DNA of 53,133 bases from an uncultured Treponema sp. (GTDB taxonomy: Bacteria; Spirochaetota; Spirochaetia; Treponematales; Treponemataceae). The notes under the pieces are model-generated. The model searched no databases, was not told the DNA's origin, and saw only the letters and a program-made list of their open reading frames with translations. Shown one piece after another: positions 1-9,002 of this stretch (the first letter of the stretch is position 1; every line of letters begins with the position of its first letter). A program made the position numbers and the translations under genes. The stretch covers positions 1 through 53,133 of the forward strand of contig CAMWTK010000009.1 in assembly GCA_947177175.1 (NCBI GenBank), written 5' to 3'.

Positions 1-105
1 GGGGAAGGGAGAGGGTTTGGGAGAGGGAAACCCCCGCTTCCGAGTAGAGGGGTTTCCCTCTCCCAAGAAAGTTCGCCCGCTTTCAAGCGGAATGAAAGAT
101 TTTCC
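1..105 (-). repeat. Multi-hairpin interspersed repeat, copy 1
   Basis: This stretch has an inverted repeat with GGGAGAGGGAAACC on one side and GGTTTCCCTCTCCC on the other, around a loop reading CGCTTCCGAGTAGA. It is followed by a small dyad, CCGCTTTCAAGCGG. The reverse complement matches the copies at about 8617-8740 and 21160-21305, and a further copy closes the window. The layout resembles a REP-type palindromic element. The left edge is cut by the window boundary. Confidence 0.75.
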
Positions 106-202
106 CGAAAAAAAAATAAAAAAAAGCAACTTTTTTCAAAAAAACACGTACTTTTTGAAAAATCAGCCCCTATAACTACGCAGAGACTACCATCCAAAAG
201 GA
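106..202. other. A/T-rich leader before the Rpn-type nuclease gene
   Basis: The stretch is dominated by A and T runs and holds an 11-bp inverted repeat, TTTTTCAAAAA (132-142) with TTTTTGAAAAA (152-162), around a 9-nt loop. A TATAAC hexamer at 171-176 could be a -10 element, but there is no good -35. An AAAAGGA ribosome-binding site lies just before the gene. Confidence 0.4.
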
Positions 203-208
203 ATGCCT

Positions 209-1123
209 ATGAACAACAAACCGAAACTGACCCCCGCCCAGAAGTGGGAGCGGGCGACGCTGGCCGACAACTTCATCTTCTGCAAGGTGATGACCGCAAA
301 CCCGGATTTATGCAAGGAGCTGCTGGAGATGCTGCTCGGCATCGAGATTGACCGTATCGAACAGCCGCTCGCCGAGCACAGCCTGAAAAGCGACTACAAC
401 TCAAAGGGCATCCGCTTCGACGTGTACGTCAAGGACGGCACGGGACGCTGCTTCGACATCGAGGTGCAGACGACGAGCAGGAAGAGCCTCGCCCGCCGCG
501 CGCGCTACTACCAGGGGATGATGGACATTGACAGCCTCGAGCGCGGCACGGACTACGGCGACCTAAAGGACGGCTACGTCATCTTCCTGTGCCTGGACGA
601 CCCGTTCGGATGGGGGCTGCCCGTGTATACGTTCTCAAACATCTGCAAGGAGAACCGGGAGATATTCCTCAATGACGGCGCGCACAAAATCTTCTACAAC
701 GCGGCGAAGCATGCTATAATGCCGAATGAGACGCTCAAGTCGTTCTTCCGTTTCCTCGCAGGGACGGCGGACGGCTCGGCGCTCTCCGGCAGGCTCGCCG
801 CCATGGTGGGGCATGCCAAGACCAACGCGCAGTGGAGGCAGCAGTTTATGACCTGGGAGCAGGAGATGAAAGAGCAGGTAAAGGAGCGGGCGGAAGTGCT
901 TGCGCTGGAACTTGCGGAAGAGCGGGCAGAAGAAATGGCACAAGAGCGCGCGGAAAAAATGGCACAGGAACGGGCAGAAGAACTCGCGGCACAGAAAGAC
1001 ATTGAGACGGCACGGAAACTGCTGGACGAAGCGATTTCTATGGAAACAATCGCGCGGTGTACGGGGCTGCCGCTTGCGCAGGTGGAGCGGTTGCGGCAGG
1101 AAGCGTCCGCGGTCGAGGCGTAG
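209..1123 (+). CDS. Rpn family PD-(D/E)XK nuclease / putative transposase
   Basis: This 304-residue protein belongs to the Rpn/PDDEXK-type nuclease family, which is linked to recombination and often annotated as a transposase. The N-terminal 200 residues hold the nuclease core: an Asp in RFDVYVKD and the FDIEVQ strand, where E-x-Q replaces the usual E-x-K. The C-terminal part has repeated ERAEE-type helical segments and ends in a short helix-turn-helix-like stretch (ETIARCTGLPLAQVERL), as is common in this family. The start at 209 is preferred over the ATG at 203 because the AAGGA site is then about 7 nt away. The gene stands alone next to a palindromic repeat, which fits an accessory element. 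No terminal inverted repeats or target duplication were seen, so mobility is unproven. Confidence 0.85.
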   Translation: MNNKPKLTPAQKWERATLADNFIFCKVMTANPDLCKELLEMLLGIEIDRIEQPLAEHSLKSDYNSKGIRFDVYVKDGTGRCFDIEVQTTSRKSLARRARYYQGMMDIDSLERGTDYGDLKDGYVIFLCLDDPFGWGLPVYTFSNICKENREIFLNDGAHKIFYNAAKHAIMPNETLKSFFRFLAGTADGSALSGRLAAMVGHAKTNAQWRQQFMTWEQEMKEQVKERAEVLALELAEERAEEMAQERAEKMAQERAEELAAQKDIETARKLLDEAISMETIARCTGLPLAQVERLRQEASAVEA

Positions 1124-1191
1124 CCCTCAGTCGTGCCTCACGGCGCGCGGCTTTCCGGCATGATTTTTCTCGCTTTTTCAGAAATCCTGTG

Positions 1192-1198
1192 CTAGAAT
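1192..1198 (+). promoter_or_regulatory. Extended -10 element for the first PFK gene
   Basis: TGC followed by TAGAAT at 1193-1198 looks like an extended -10 element. The -35 region is poor. The start codon at 1243 has its own AGGGGGA ribosome-binding site, so the leader would be about 38 nt. Confidence 0.45.
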
Positions 1199-1242
1199 AA
1201 ATGTCAGAAGAAAGCGAAACGCGAAATCTTAGGGGGATTTTT

Positions 1243-2481
1243 ATGAAAAACGCAATCGTCGGGCAGTCTGGAGGCCCGACATCCGTTATCAACGCGAGTC
1301 TGGCCGGTGTTTTTGAGGCGGCGCGCGACCGGGGTGCGCCGCACGTGTACGGTATGGTGCACGGCATTCAGGGGCTGTTGCAGGGTCGCTACGTCGATCT
1401 GAAAGAGAAACTGCACGGCGCGCTCGACATCGAGCTGCTCAAGCGCACGCCGTCAAGTTACTTGGGGAGCTGCCGCTACAAGCTGCCCGAACTGGATGCC
1501 CCGAACGCAAAGGAAGTGTTCGATTCGATTTTTGCCCTGCTCAACAAGCTGGACATCGGGTATTTCTTCTATATTGGCGGCAACGATTCCATGGACACGA
1601 TCAACAAGCTGGCGATTTACGGCAAGGACATCGGGTCGGACATCCGCTTTATCGGCGTTCCCAAGACGATTGACAATGACCTGTGCGTCACCGACCACAC
1701 GCCCGGCTACGGCAGCGCGGCAAAATATATCGGCGTGGTGATGAAGGAGATTATCCGCGATGCTACCGTGTACGGCACGAACTACGTGACGATCGTGGAG
1801 ATTATGGGACGCAACGCGGGCTGGCTGACTGCCGCCGCCGCGCTCGCGAAGTCGGAGGACTGCGAGGGCGTGGACATGATTTGTCTGCCGGAAGTGCCGT
1901 TCAACGTGGATCGCTTTGTGGAGAAAGTGGCGAAGATGCAGAAAGACAAGGCGAGCATCGTGATTGCCGTCTCCGAGGGCGTTAAATTGGAGGACGGACG
2001 CTACGTATGCGAGCTTGCCGACGACGAGCATGCGGTTGACGCGTTCGGGCACAAGTCGCTGACGGGCACGGCGCGGTTCCTTGCGAATACGGTCGCCCGC
2101 AAGCTGGACACCAAGACGCGCTCGATCGAGCTTTCCACGCTCCAGCGCTGCGCGGGTCATCTGACGAGCCGCGTGGACATTACCGAGGCGTATCAGGTGG
2201 GCGGCGCGGCGGTCAAGGCGGCGTTCGAGGGACACACGGGAGAAATGGTCGCCATCAAGCGCATTTCAAACCACCCGTACCAGTGCACCACGGAACTGCA
2301 CCCGATCAGCGAAGTGGCGAATTTGGAGAAGAAAGTACCGATGGACTGGGTCAATGCCGACCACACGCAGATGCTCCCCGCGTTCATTGAGTACGCGATG
2401 CCGCTCGTGCAGGCCGAACTGACCCCGATTTACGTCAGCGGTCTGCCGCACCACATCTATCTGGACGACCGGAAACTGTAA
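1243..2481 (+). CDS. Phosphofructokinase, probably PPi-dependent (short form)
   Basis: This 412-residue enzyme phosphorylates fructose 6-phosphate in glycolysis. Visible motifs are the N-terminal VGQSGGPTSVINAS loop, GGNDS at residues 112-116, PKTIDND at 140-146 and MGR at 188-190. An Asp sits at the position that is Gly in the classical ATP enzyme (GGDGS), and the lysine of PKTIDND is present; both are typical of PPi-using enzymes. The reading frame is open back to 1201, but the ATG at 1243 has a strong AGGGGGA site 6-7 nt upstream, so that start was chosen. A clear intrinsic terminator follows. A second, longer PFK lies at 48702-50402. The family assignment is secure; the phosphoryl donor is inferred from motifs. 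Confidence 0.9.
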   Translation: MKNAIVGQSGGPTSVINASLAGVFEAARDRGAPHVYGMVHGIQGLLQGRYVDLKEKLHGALDIELLKRTPSSYLGSCRYKLPELDAPNAKEVFDSIFALLNKLDIGYFFYIGGNDSMDTINKLAIYGKDIGSDIRFIGVPKTIDNDLCVTDHTPGYGSAAKYIGVVMKEIIRDATVYGTNYVTIVEIMGRNAGWLTAAAALAKSEDCEGVDMICLPEVPFNVDRFVEKVAKMQKDKASIVIAVSEGVKLEDGRYVCELADDEHAVDAFGHKSLTGTARFLANTVARKLDTKTRSIELSTLQRCAGHLTSRVDITEAYQVGGAAVKAAFEGHTGEMVAIKRISNHPYQCTTELHPISEVANLEKKVPMDWVNADHTQMLPAFIEYAMPLVQAELTPIYVSGLPHHIYLDDRKL

Positions 2482-2500
2482 TCGCGCCTGTGTGCGCTAC

Positions 2501-2536
2501 GCCCGTCTTGCTTGCAGGACGGGCTTTTTCTTTTTT
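2501..2536 (+). terminator. Intrinsic terminator after the short PFK gene
   Basis: The stem GCCCGTC (2501-2507) pairs with GACGGGC (2518-2524) across a 10-nt loop and is followed directly by a T-rich run. Confidence 0.9.
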
Positions 2537-2538
2537 AG

Positions 2539-2607
2539 TTGAAAATTCCGCGAAAGGTAGGTATTATTAGAAAGAGCATGCTTGTATGCAGTGCGAAAGC
2601 ATTTTTT
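2539..2607 (+). promoter_or_regulatory. Promoter and possible leader hairpin for the dehydratase-activase gene
   Basis: TTGAAA (2539-2544), a 17-bp spacer and TATTAT (2562-2567) form a good sigma-70-type promoter. The predicted leader begins with ATGCTT (2578-2583), which can pair with AAGCAT (2597-2602), followed by six T residues. This could be a weak attenuator, but the stem is only 6 bp. Confidence 0.55.
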
Positions 2608-2631
2608 GAGGACAGTAAGGGCTGATTTTTT

Positions 2632-5600
2632 ATGGATAACGATACGAAATTTACGCCGGCAGTAAAACCGATTCGCATGGGAATCGATGTCGGCTCGACC
2701 ACGGTAAAAGTGGTGATTTTGGATGACGACGGGAAGATGCTGTACGGCGACTACCAGCGTCACCGTGCCGATATTCGCAACACGATTATTACGGTCGTGA
2801 CGAAAGCGTTGGAGGCGGTCGAGGGAAAATTCCCGCTCGGCGAAAAGCAGACGTTCAGCGTGCGCGTGACGGGTTCGGGCGGGCTTTCGGTCTCGCAGTG
2901 GCTGAACATTCCGTTCATTCAGGAAGTGGTCGCCGCGACTGCCGCCGTGCGCAAGATTATCCCGCAGACTGACGTGGTGATTGAGTTGGGCGGCGAGGAC
3001 GCAAAAATCACGTATTTTACGGGCGGCATTGAGCAGCGCATGAACGGCACGTGCGCGGGCGGGACGGGCGCATTCATTGACCAGATGGCGGCACTGTTGG
3101 AAACCGACGCGCCCGGACTGAACGCCATGGCGGCGGGCGCGACGCAGGTCTATCCGATTGCGGCGCGCTGCGGCGTGTTCGCCAAGACGGACGTGCAGCC
3201 GCTCATCAACGAGGGCGCGCGCCGCGAGGACATCGCCGCGTCCATTTTTCAGGCGGTGGTCAACCAGACGATTTCCGGGCTTGCGTGTGGAAAGCCAATC
3301 CGTGGCAACGTGGCGTTTTTGGGCGGCCCGCTGCATTTCTTGGATCAGCTGCGGGCGGCTTTCATCAAGACGCTCAACCTGACGGGCGAGCAGGCAATCG
3401 TCCCGGAGGACAGCCAGCTGTTCGTGGCGGCGGGGTGCGCCTATTCTGCGGAGCGGAATCAGAATCCGCTCTCGCCGGGTCACGCGCCGGTCGCGTTCCC
3501 CACGATCGGCGAATTCAAGGCGAACCTCAAAAAACTGGAAGGCGCGGAGATGCACGAAGTCCAGCGGCTTGAGCCGCTGTTCAAGGACGAGGCGGAGCTG
3601 GGCGCATTCAGGACGCGGCACAGCCAGGAAAAAGCGAAGCGCGGCAATCTGGACGAGACGGAAGGCCCGGTGTTTTTGGGGCTTGATGCCGGCTCGACGA
3701 CCACGAAGGCGGTGCTGATTGACACCGAAGGCCGTATTCTGTGGGATTTTTACGACGTGAACGCGGGCAACCCGGTCGATCTGGCGGTGCGCGTGCTCAA
3801 GGACTTGTACCGGCGGCTGCCGAAGAACGTGTACATCGCGCGGTCGGTGTCCACGGGCTACGGCGAGGCGTTGTTCCAGGCGGCACTCGGCGTGGACGCG
3901 GGCGAGGTGGAGACAATCACGCATTACCGCGCCGCCGACTTTTTCGTTCCCGGCGTGGAATTCCTGCTGGACATCGGCGGGCAGGACATGAAATGCCTGC
4001 GCATGAAAGACGGCGCGATTAATTCTATTCAATTGAACGAGGCGTGTTCAGCGGGCTGCGGGTCGTTCTTGGAGAATTTTGCCCGGTCAATGGGCATGGA
4101 CGTGCGCGAATTCAGCAAGATTGCATTGCTCGCGCAGAAGCCGGTGGATTTGGGCAGCCGCTGCACGGTCTTTATGAACAGCCGCGTCAAGCAGGCGCAG
4201 AAAGAGGGCGCGACCATTGCCGACATCTCCGCCGGGCTGTCGTATTCGGTCATCAAGAACGCGCTGTTCAAAGTCATCAAGCTGCGCCGCGCGAGCGAAA
4301 TCGGCACGAAAGTGGTGGTGCAGGGCGGCACGTTCAACAACGACGCGGTGCTGCGCGCGTTCGAGAAAGTGGCGGGCGTGCAGGTGTTCCGTCCCGACGT
4401 GGCGGGGCTGATGGGCGCATACGGTTCGGCGTTGATTGCCTATGACCAGTGGCGCGACCTGACCGCCCCCAAGCCGGGGCAGGAAAAAGGCTGGGTTCCG
4501 CCGAAAATCGTTTCCAACATCGCGACGATCGAGCAGCTGGAATCGTTCAAGGTCGATTTGGATTTGACCCGCTGCGGCGGCTGCCAGAACAACTGCCTGC
4601 TCACGATCAACACGTTCTCCACGGACGGCGCGGTGCGGCAGTTCATTACGGGCAACCGCTGCGAAAAAGGCCTGGAGCGGCATCAGCTGAAAGACACCAA
4701 GGCGGTTGACGGCTCGAACAAGGAGAATACGGGCGTGGATTCGGGCGAGGCGGTCGAGCTGCCCAACCTGTTCGACTGGAAATACAAGTGGCTGTTCAAT
4801 CATTACACGCCGTTGCGCCCGGAGGACGCGCCGCGCGGTTCGGTCGGCATTCCGCGCGTGCTCAATATGTATGAGAACTATCCGCTGTGGTTTACGGTCT
4901 TTACCAAGCTGGGATTCCAGGTGCGGCTCAGCCCGCGCTCAAACCGCATGGTCTATGAGCGCGGCATCGATTCCATTCCGTCCGAGTCGGTCTGCTATCC
5001 GGGGAAGATTTCGCACGGACATTTGGAATCGCTCATCAAAATGGGCTGCACGTTCATCTTTTATCCGTGCGTTCCGTATGAGAAAAAAGAGGACAAGGGC
5101 GCGGGCAACCATTTCAACTGCCCCGTCGTCACGAGTTATCCCGAGGTGCTGAAAAACAACATCGACGAACTGCGCGAGAACAGCGATATTTTCTTTATGA
5201 ATCCGTTCCTGCCGATTTACGACAAGCCGCGCCTGTGCGAGCGTTTCTATGAGGAGATTCACAAGCACTTTCCCGCGCTCACGAAAGACGAGGTGTTCGC
5301 GGCGGTGGAAGCCGGTTGGGATGAGCAGGAGCAATTCAAGCGCGAGGTTGAGCGGGCGGCGGAGGACGCGTTGGAGAAGCTGGTCGTGACGGGCGGTAGC
5401 GGCATCGTGCTGGCGGGACGGCCCTATCACCTTGACCCCGAAATCAACCACGGCATCCCGGAGATGATTCACGGGCTTGGCTTGGCGGTCTTTACGGAAG
5501 ATTCCGTGGCGCATTTGGGGAGCGTGGAGCGGCCGCTGCGCATCATCGACCAGTGGTCGTACCATAACCGGCTGTACCGCGCGGCGAATTTCGTGGCGGG

Positions 5601-7209
5601 TATGCCCAATCTGGAGCTGGTGCAGCTCACGTCGTTCGGCTGCGGGCTTGACGCGGTGACCGCCGATCAGGTGGACGAAATCATGCGGTCGAAAAGCCGG
5701 ATGTACACGCTCATCAAGATTGACGAAGGCTCGAACCTCGGCGCGATCCGCATCCGCATTCGCTCGCTCATTGCGGCAGTCAAGGCGCGGCAGCGCAATC
5801 CGCGCAAGGTCGTCAAGAAATCTGCCGCCTACCAGCGCACGGTCTTTACCGAGGAGATGAAGGGCGAATACACGATTCTGTCCCCGCAGATGAGCCCGAT
5901 TCATTTCCGCCTGCTGGAAAAGGCGTTCCAGTATTCCGGCTACAATTTTGTCGTCATGGATGCGGTTGACCCCAAGGCGGTGGAGGCGGGCTTGAAGTAC
6001 GTGAACAACGACGCGTGCTATCCGTCGATTTTGGTGACGGGGCAGATGATTGCGGCGTTGGAGAGCGGCAAGTATGACATCAACAAAACCGCGCTCATTA
6101 TGAGCCAGACGGGCGGCGGCTGCCGTGCCACGAACTACATCGGCTTTATCCGCCGCGCGCTCAACGACGCGGGCTGGGGACACATTCCCGTTATTTCGAT
6201 GAGTGTGCAGGGGTTTGAGAAGAATCCGGGCTGGACGTATTCCTTCAAAATGGTGAATCGCGGGCTGATGGCGATGTTCATCGGCGACGTGCTCATGCGC
6301 GTACTGTACCGGGTGCGTCCGTATGAGAAAGAGCCGGGCAGCGCGAACGCGCTCTATGAGAAATGGAACGAAAAGGCGACGGAAATGCTCAAGAACGCGT
6401 CGTTCCGGGCGTACCGCAAAGTCATCCGCGGCATCATCAAGGATTTTGACAACCTGCCGATTCTGCCGGTCAAAAAGCCCCGCATGGGCGTGGTCGGCGA
6501 GATTCTGGTCAAATTCCACCCGACGGCGAACAACGACATCGTGGACGTGATCGAGCGCGAGGGCGCGGAATGCGTCATGCCCGATTTCATGGACTTTTTC
6601 TTCTATGCGATGAGCGACGGCGTGTTCCTGCACAAGCAGCTCGCGTTCCCCAAGAAAGAGGAGCGGATGTCGCGCTTTTTGGTGTGGGCGCTCGGCCTGT
6701 ACCGCCGCTATACGATTCGCCAGCTCAAGCGCAGCCGCCGTTTTGACGCGCCCACGTCTATCTGGAAGATGATGAAGCTGGTGGACGGCATCGTGCAGAC
6801 GGGGAACATTTCCGGCGAAGGCTGGTTCCTGACGGCGGAAATGGTGGAGCTGATTCATGGCGGCACGCCCACGGTGGCGTGTATTCAGCCGTTCGCGTGT
6901 CTGCCCAACCACATCACGGGAAAAGGCGTCATCAAGGAGCTGCGCCGGCGCTATCCCGAATCGAACATCGCGGCGATCGACTACGACCCCGGCGCGTCCG
7001 AGGTCAACCAGCTGAACCGGCTGAAGCTGCTGCTGAGCAACGCGCCCATCGGCAAGAACCCGGACGAAATGAAGAACGGCAAGATCTGGACGCGCAACGG
7101 TCCGGTCGAGCCGACCATCCAGTATGCGGCGGGCGGCGGCGCGTTCATCGACGACGATCCGGTCAGCGCGCTGAACGTTCCCGCGGTCACGAGCGAGGTC
7201 TCCGCGTGA
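2632..7209 (+). CDS. 2-hydroxyacyl-CoA dehydratase activase fusion (BadF/BadG type)
   Basis: This very large protein (1525 residues) joins two ASKHA-fold ATPase modules of the BadF/BadG/BcrA/BcrD type to a long C-terminal part related to DUF2229 and the dehydratase D component. Module 1 starts with GIDVGSTT (17-24) and has GTCAGGTGAF with Cys141. Module 2 starts with GLDAGSTT (350-357) and has EACSAGCGSF with Cys472 and Cys476. Such cysteines bind the Fe-S cluster in dehydratase activators, which use ATP to drive one electron into the dehydratase. A further cysteine set (C648, C651, C655, C677) suggests another metal site. The protein probably acts in the cytoplasm. No separate dehydratase subunits lie nearby, so substrate and partner are unknown. 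The gene has its own promoter, and the next gene follows after 22 nt. Confidence 0.85.
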   Translation: MDNDTKFTPAVKPIRMGIDVGSTTVKVVILDDDGKMLYGDYQRHRADIRNTIITVVTKALEAVEGKFPLGEKQTFSVRVTGSGGLSVSQWLNIPFIQEVVAATAAVRKIIPQTDVVIELGGEDAKITYFTGGIEQRMNGTCAGGTGAFIDQMAALLETDAPGLNAMAAGATQVYPIAARCGVFAKTDVQPLINEGARREDIAASIFQAVVNQTISGLACGKPIRGNVAFLGGPLHFLDQLRAAFIKTLNLTGEQAIVPEDSQLFVAAGCAYSAERNQNPLSPGHAPVAFPTIGEFKANLKKLEGAEMHEVQRLEPLFKDEAELGAFRTRHSQEKAKRGNLDETEGPVFLGLDAGSTTTKAVLIDTEGRILWDFYDVNAGNPVDLAVRVLKDLYRRLPKNVYIARSVSTGYGEALFQAALGVDAGEVETITHYRAADFFVPGVEFLLDIGGQDMKCLRMKDGAINSIQLNEACSAGCGSFLENFARSMGMDVREFSKIALLAQKPVDLGSRCTVFMNSRVKQAQKEGATIADISAGLSYSVIKNALFKVIKLRRASEIGTKVVVQGGTFNNDAVLRAFEKVAGVQVFRPDVAGLMGAYGSALIAYDQWRDLTAPKPGQEKGWVPPKIVSNIATIEQLESFKVDLDLTRCGGCQNNCLLTINTFSTDGAVRQFITGNRCEKGLERHQLKDTKAVDGSNKENTGVDSGEAVELPNLFDWKYKWLFNHYTPLRPEDAPRGSVGIPRVLNMYENYPLWFTVFTKLGFQVRLSPRSNRMVYERGIDSIPSESVCYPGKISHGHLESLIKMGCTFIFYPCVPYEKKEDKGAGNHFNCPVVTSYPEVLKNNIDELRENSDIFFMNPFLPIYDKPRLCERFYEEIHKHFPALTKDEVFAAVEAGWDEQEQFKREVERAAEDALEKLVVTGGSGIVLAGRPYHLDPEINHGIPEMIHGLGLAVFTEDSVAHLGSVERPLRIIDQWSYHNRLYRAANFVAGMPNLELVQLTSFGCGLDAVTADQVDEIMRSKSRMYTLIKIDEGSNLGAIRIRIRSLIAAVKARQRNPRKVVKKSAAYQRTVFTEEMKGEYTILSPQMSPIHFRLLEKAFQYSGYNFVVMDAVDPKAVEAGLKYVNNDACYPSILVTGQMIAALESGKYDINKTALIMSQTGGGCRATNYIGFIRRALNDAGWGHIPVISMSVQGFEKNPGWTYSFKMVNRGLMAMFIGDVLMRVLYRVRPYEKEPGSANALYEKWNEKATEMLKNASFRAYRKVIRGIIKDFDNLPILPVKKPRMGVVGEILVKFHPTANNDIVDVIEREGAECVMPDFMDFFFYAMSDGVFLHKQLAFPKKEERMSRFLVWALGLYRRYTIRQLKRSRRFDAPTSIWKMMKLVDGIVQTGNISGEGWFLTAEMVELIHGGTPTVACIQPFACLPNHITGKGVIKELRRRYPESNIAAIDYDPGASEVNQLNRLKLLLSNAPIGKNPDEMKNGKIWTRNGPVEPTIQYAAGGGAFIDDDPVSALNVPAVTSEVSA

Positions 7210-7231
7210 CGGTCGGGGGAGGGCAAGGACG

Positions 7232-8605
7232 ATGAGAAGACGATCTGTCGGGGCGATGCTGCTCGCGCTGTGCGTGTTCCCGCTGTGCGCGGAATACAAC
7301 CGGCTCGGCGTTCCCGATTCTGCGGTAATCCGCCGCGCGGTCGCGGATCGGTGGTTTTCTGCCCCGCTTGACGAGGTGCGCCAGTTCCGCGCGGAAATCC
7401 GCACGAACGAGATTGGCGAGCGGTTTCAGGTACGGCTGGAAGAGAACGCCACGGACTACGTGATTATCGTCGCGCCCGAAGTGCGGATGAACGTGGATTT
7501 TTACACGGAACACGGCGTTGAGACGCAGGTTTCCACGGAATACCCCGGCGACGCATGCGGCGCATGGCTGCTGTTCAAGGACGTGGCGACGGGCAAGGCG
7601 AAAAAAATCCGCTGGTACGTCACGAACAACAGCGACGTGTACGTGCAGTTCGCGCCCGGGCGCAACAAGGTGCTGGGCGATTTTGTGATTGACGACTGCT
7701 ACGCGGCGCGAGCCGTTCCCGTGGGCTTTGTCTTTGAGCAGCTGTACACGGCTTCGCTCGCGGACGTGCTGCGGATGACGGAGAACGCGCTGCCGTGGCG
7801 GTACGCGGAGATTTTTCCCGGCGCGTATGCGCCCAAATACAGCATGATGAGCGCGATCCGCAAGAACCTGAGCCGCATTTCGTTTGCGGAGGACGCGGCG
7901 TATGACGAGAACGGCAAGCCCGTGCGCATTTCTGACGGCAAGCAGCGCGTGGTCGATGCGGGCGAGCAGGAGAACGACACGCTTTCGCTGTCCGCGGCGG
8001 GATTTGTTAAGTGGGTGGTGGACGGTCTGGTCGAGCCGATTAGCGGGAGCGGCCTCAAGATGCTGCCGCTCGTGCAGCCGACGGTGGTGTACGATCCGCT
8101 CAGCTACGCGGGCATGAAAGAGGCGGAGGAGAGCATTTCGTTCATGCTGGACTGGACGCGCAACCTTGCGGCGGCGCGGGTTTCGGTGCAGGCGCGGAAA
8201 GATTACCGCTATGCGGAATCCGGCGTGGACGTGGCGATTGAGCCGTTCAGCGGCGAGATGACGGAGAACGGCATCATGCAGACGGCGGGCTATATCCGCA
8301 ATTCGGGGTATGCGATTGCGCGCCTGCGCCCGGTGCTGTACGTGCTTGCCGTGACCGAGCCGACGTACTGCTACCTTGCGGCTGTCCGCCGCCGCTACGT
8401 GAGCGTGGACGGCGCTGCGCCCGAGCTGTATAAGTTTGACCAGACTGCCGTGCTGTTCCCCTATTTTGACCAGAACGGGCGGTTTGCGGTCACCGTGTTC
8501 GAGAACGGGACGGAAGTGCCGTTCAATGCGTTCGTGCAGAAATACAAGAATTCATTTGTGCACCTGACGCGCGTGCTCGTGTCGGAAGCGTTTTCGCCGC
8601 GGTAG
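7232..8605 (+). CDS. Secreted or periplasmic protein of unknown function
   Basis: This 457-residue protein has a short N-terminal signal peptide (two to three Arg, then a hydrophobic stretch ending near LCAEY), so it is likely exported. I do not recognise a family. It is mostly mixed alpha/beta sequence with many aromatic residues (for example FVKWVVDGL and LPWRYAEIFPG) and no lipobox, repeats or later membrane segments. It lies 22 nt after the activase fusion and is probably co-transcribed with it. A G-rich stretch (GGGGGAGGG) and AAGGAC precede the ATG. The C-terminus is followed by a palindromic repeat rather than a clear terminator. Confidence 0.75.
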   Translation: MRRRSVGAMLLALCVFPLCAEYNRLGVPDSAVIRRAVADRWFSAPLDEVRQFRAEIRTNEIGERFQVRLEENATDYVIIVAPEVRMNVDFYTEHGVETQVSTEYPGDACGAWLLFKDVATGKAKKIRWYVTNNSDVYVQFAPGRNKVLGDFVIDDCYAARAVPVGFVFEQLYTASLADVLRMTENALPWRYAEIFPGAYAPKYSMMSAIRKNLSRISFAEDAAYDENGKPVRISDGKQRVVDAGEQENDTLSLSAAGFVKWVVDGLVEPISGSGLKMLPLVQPTVVYDPLSYAGMKEAEESISFMLDWTRNLAAARVSVQARKDYRYAESGVDVAIEPFSGEMTENGIMQTAGYIRNSGYAIARLRPVLYVLAVTEPTYCYLAAVRRRYVSVDGAAPELYKFDQTAVLFPYFDQNGRFAVTVFENGTEVPFNAFVQKYKNSFVHLTRVLVSEAFSPR

Positions 8606-8616
8606 TATTTTTCCCG

Positions 8617-8740
8617 CTTGGAAGCGGGCGGAACTTTTTGGGAGAGGGAAACCCCTCTACTTCCGAAGCGGGGTTTTCCCTCTCCCAAACCCTCACCCTT
8701 TCCCAGCACGGCTTGGGGCGGTCGCCCCAAGACCCCGCTG
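8617..8740 (+). repeat. Multi-hairpin interspersed repeat, copy 2
   Basis: The element runs through CGCTTGGAAGCG, a long inverted repeat (GGGAGAGGGAAACC with GGTTTTCCCTCTCCC), then a CTTGGGGCG/CGCCCCAAG dyad. It is the reverse complement of the copy at the window start and parallels the copy at 21160-21305. It directly follows the stop codon of the preceding gene and may act as a 3'-end stabiliser or terminator. Confidence 0.8.
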
Positions 8741-8772
8741 TCGCACGTAATGAACATTTTTTTGTTGCTGCC

Positions 8773-8932
8773 CGAATGGGTTTTCCTTTTTCCAATCGGA
8801 ATTCTACGACCGGCATTTCGCCGTTGTCTGTTCGGGCGCATTTTCCTCGAACGGCAAAATGCCGTTGCTTGCCTGGACGCATTTTTCCCGAACGGCAAAA
8901 CGCCGTTACCCGTCCAAGTGCGATTTTGCTTA
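8773..8932. repeat. Short 41-bp tandem array with a hairpin in each unit
   Basis: Units begin at 8807, 8848 and 8889, spaced exactly 41 bp, with a degenerate unit before them. Each contains a dyad such as CGGCAAAATGCCG. A separate, larger array with the same 41-bp period and a similar CCCGAACG...AAAA core lies at 52620-52990. No gene is seen in this stretch. Confidence 0.7.
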
Positions 8933-8952
8933 CCGGCGCAGTGGTGCGGGGC

Positions 8953-8985
8953 AAAAGAAAAGGCGCGGTTGTTGCCGCGCCTTTT
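8953..8985 (-). terminator. Intrinsic terminator for the small lipoprotein gene
   Basis: On the minus strand AAAAGGCGCGG pairs with CCGCGCCTTTT across a 6-nt loop, followed by TTTTCTTTT. It sits just downstream of the stop of the 9003-9368 gene. Confidence 0.9.
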
Positions 8986-9002
8986 GTTCGGTTTACATGC
9001 CG

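Noticed and set aside
4939..7404. Long minus-strand open frame opposite the activase gene
   Set aside because: It lacks protein-like composition (His/Arg-rich), has no ribosome-binding site and is explained by the GC-rich codon pattern of the plus-strand gene.
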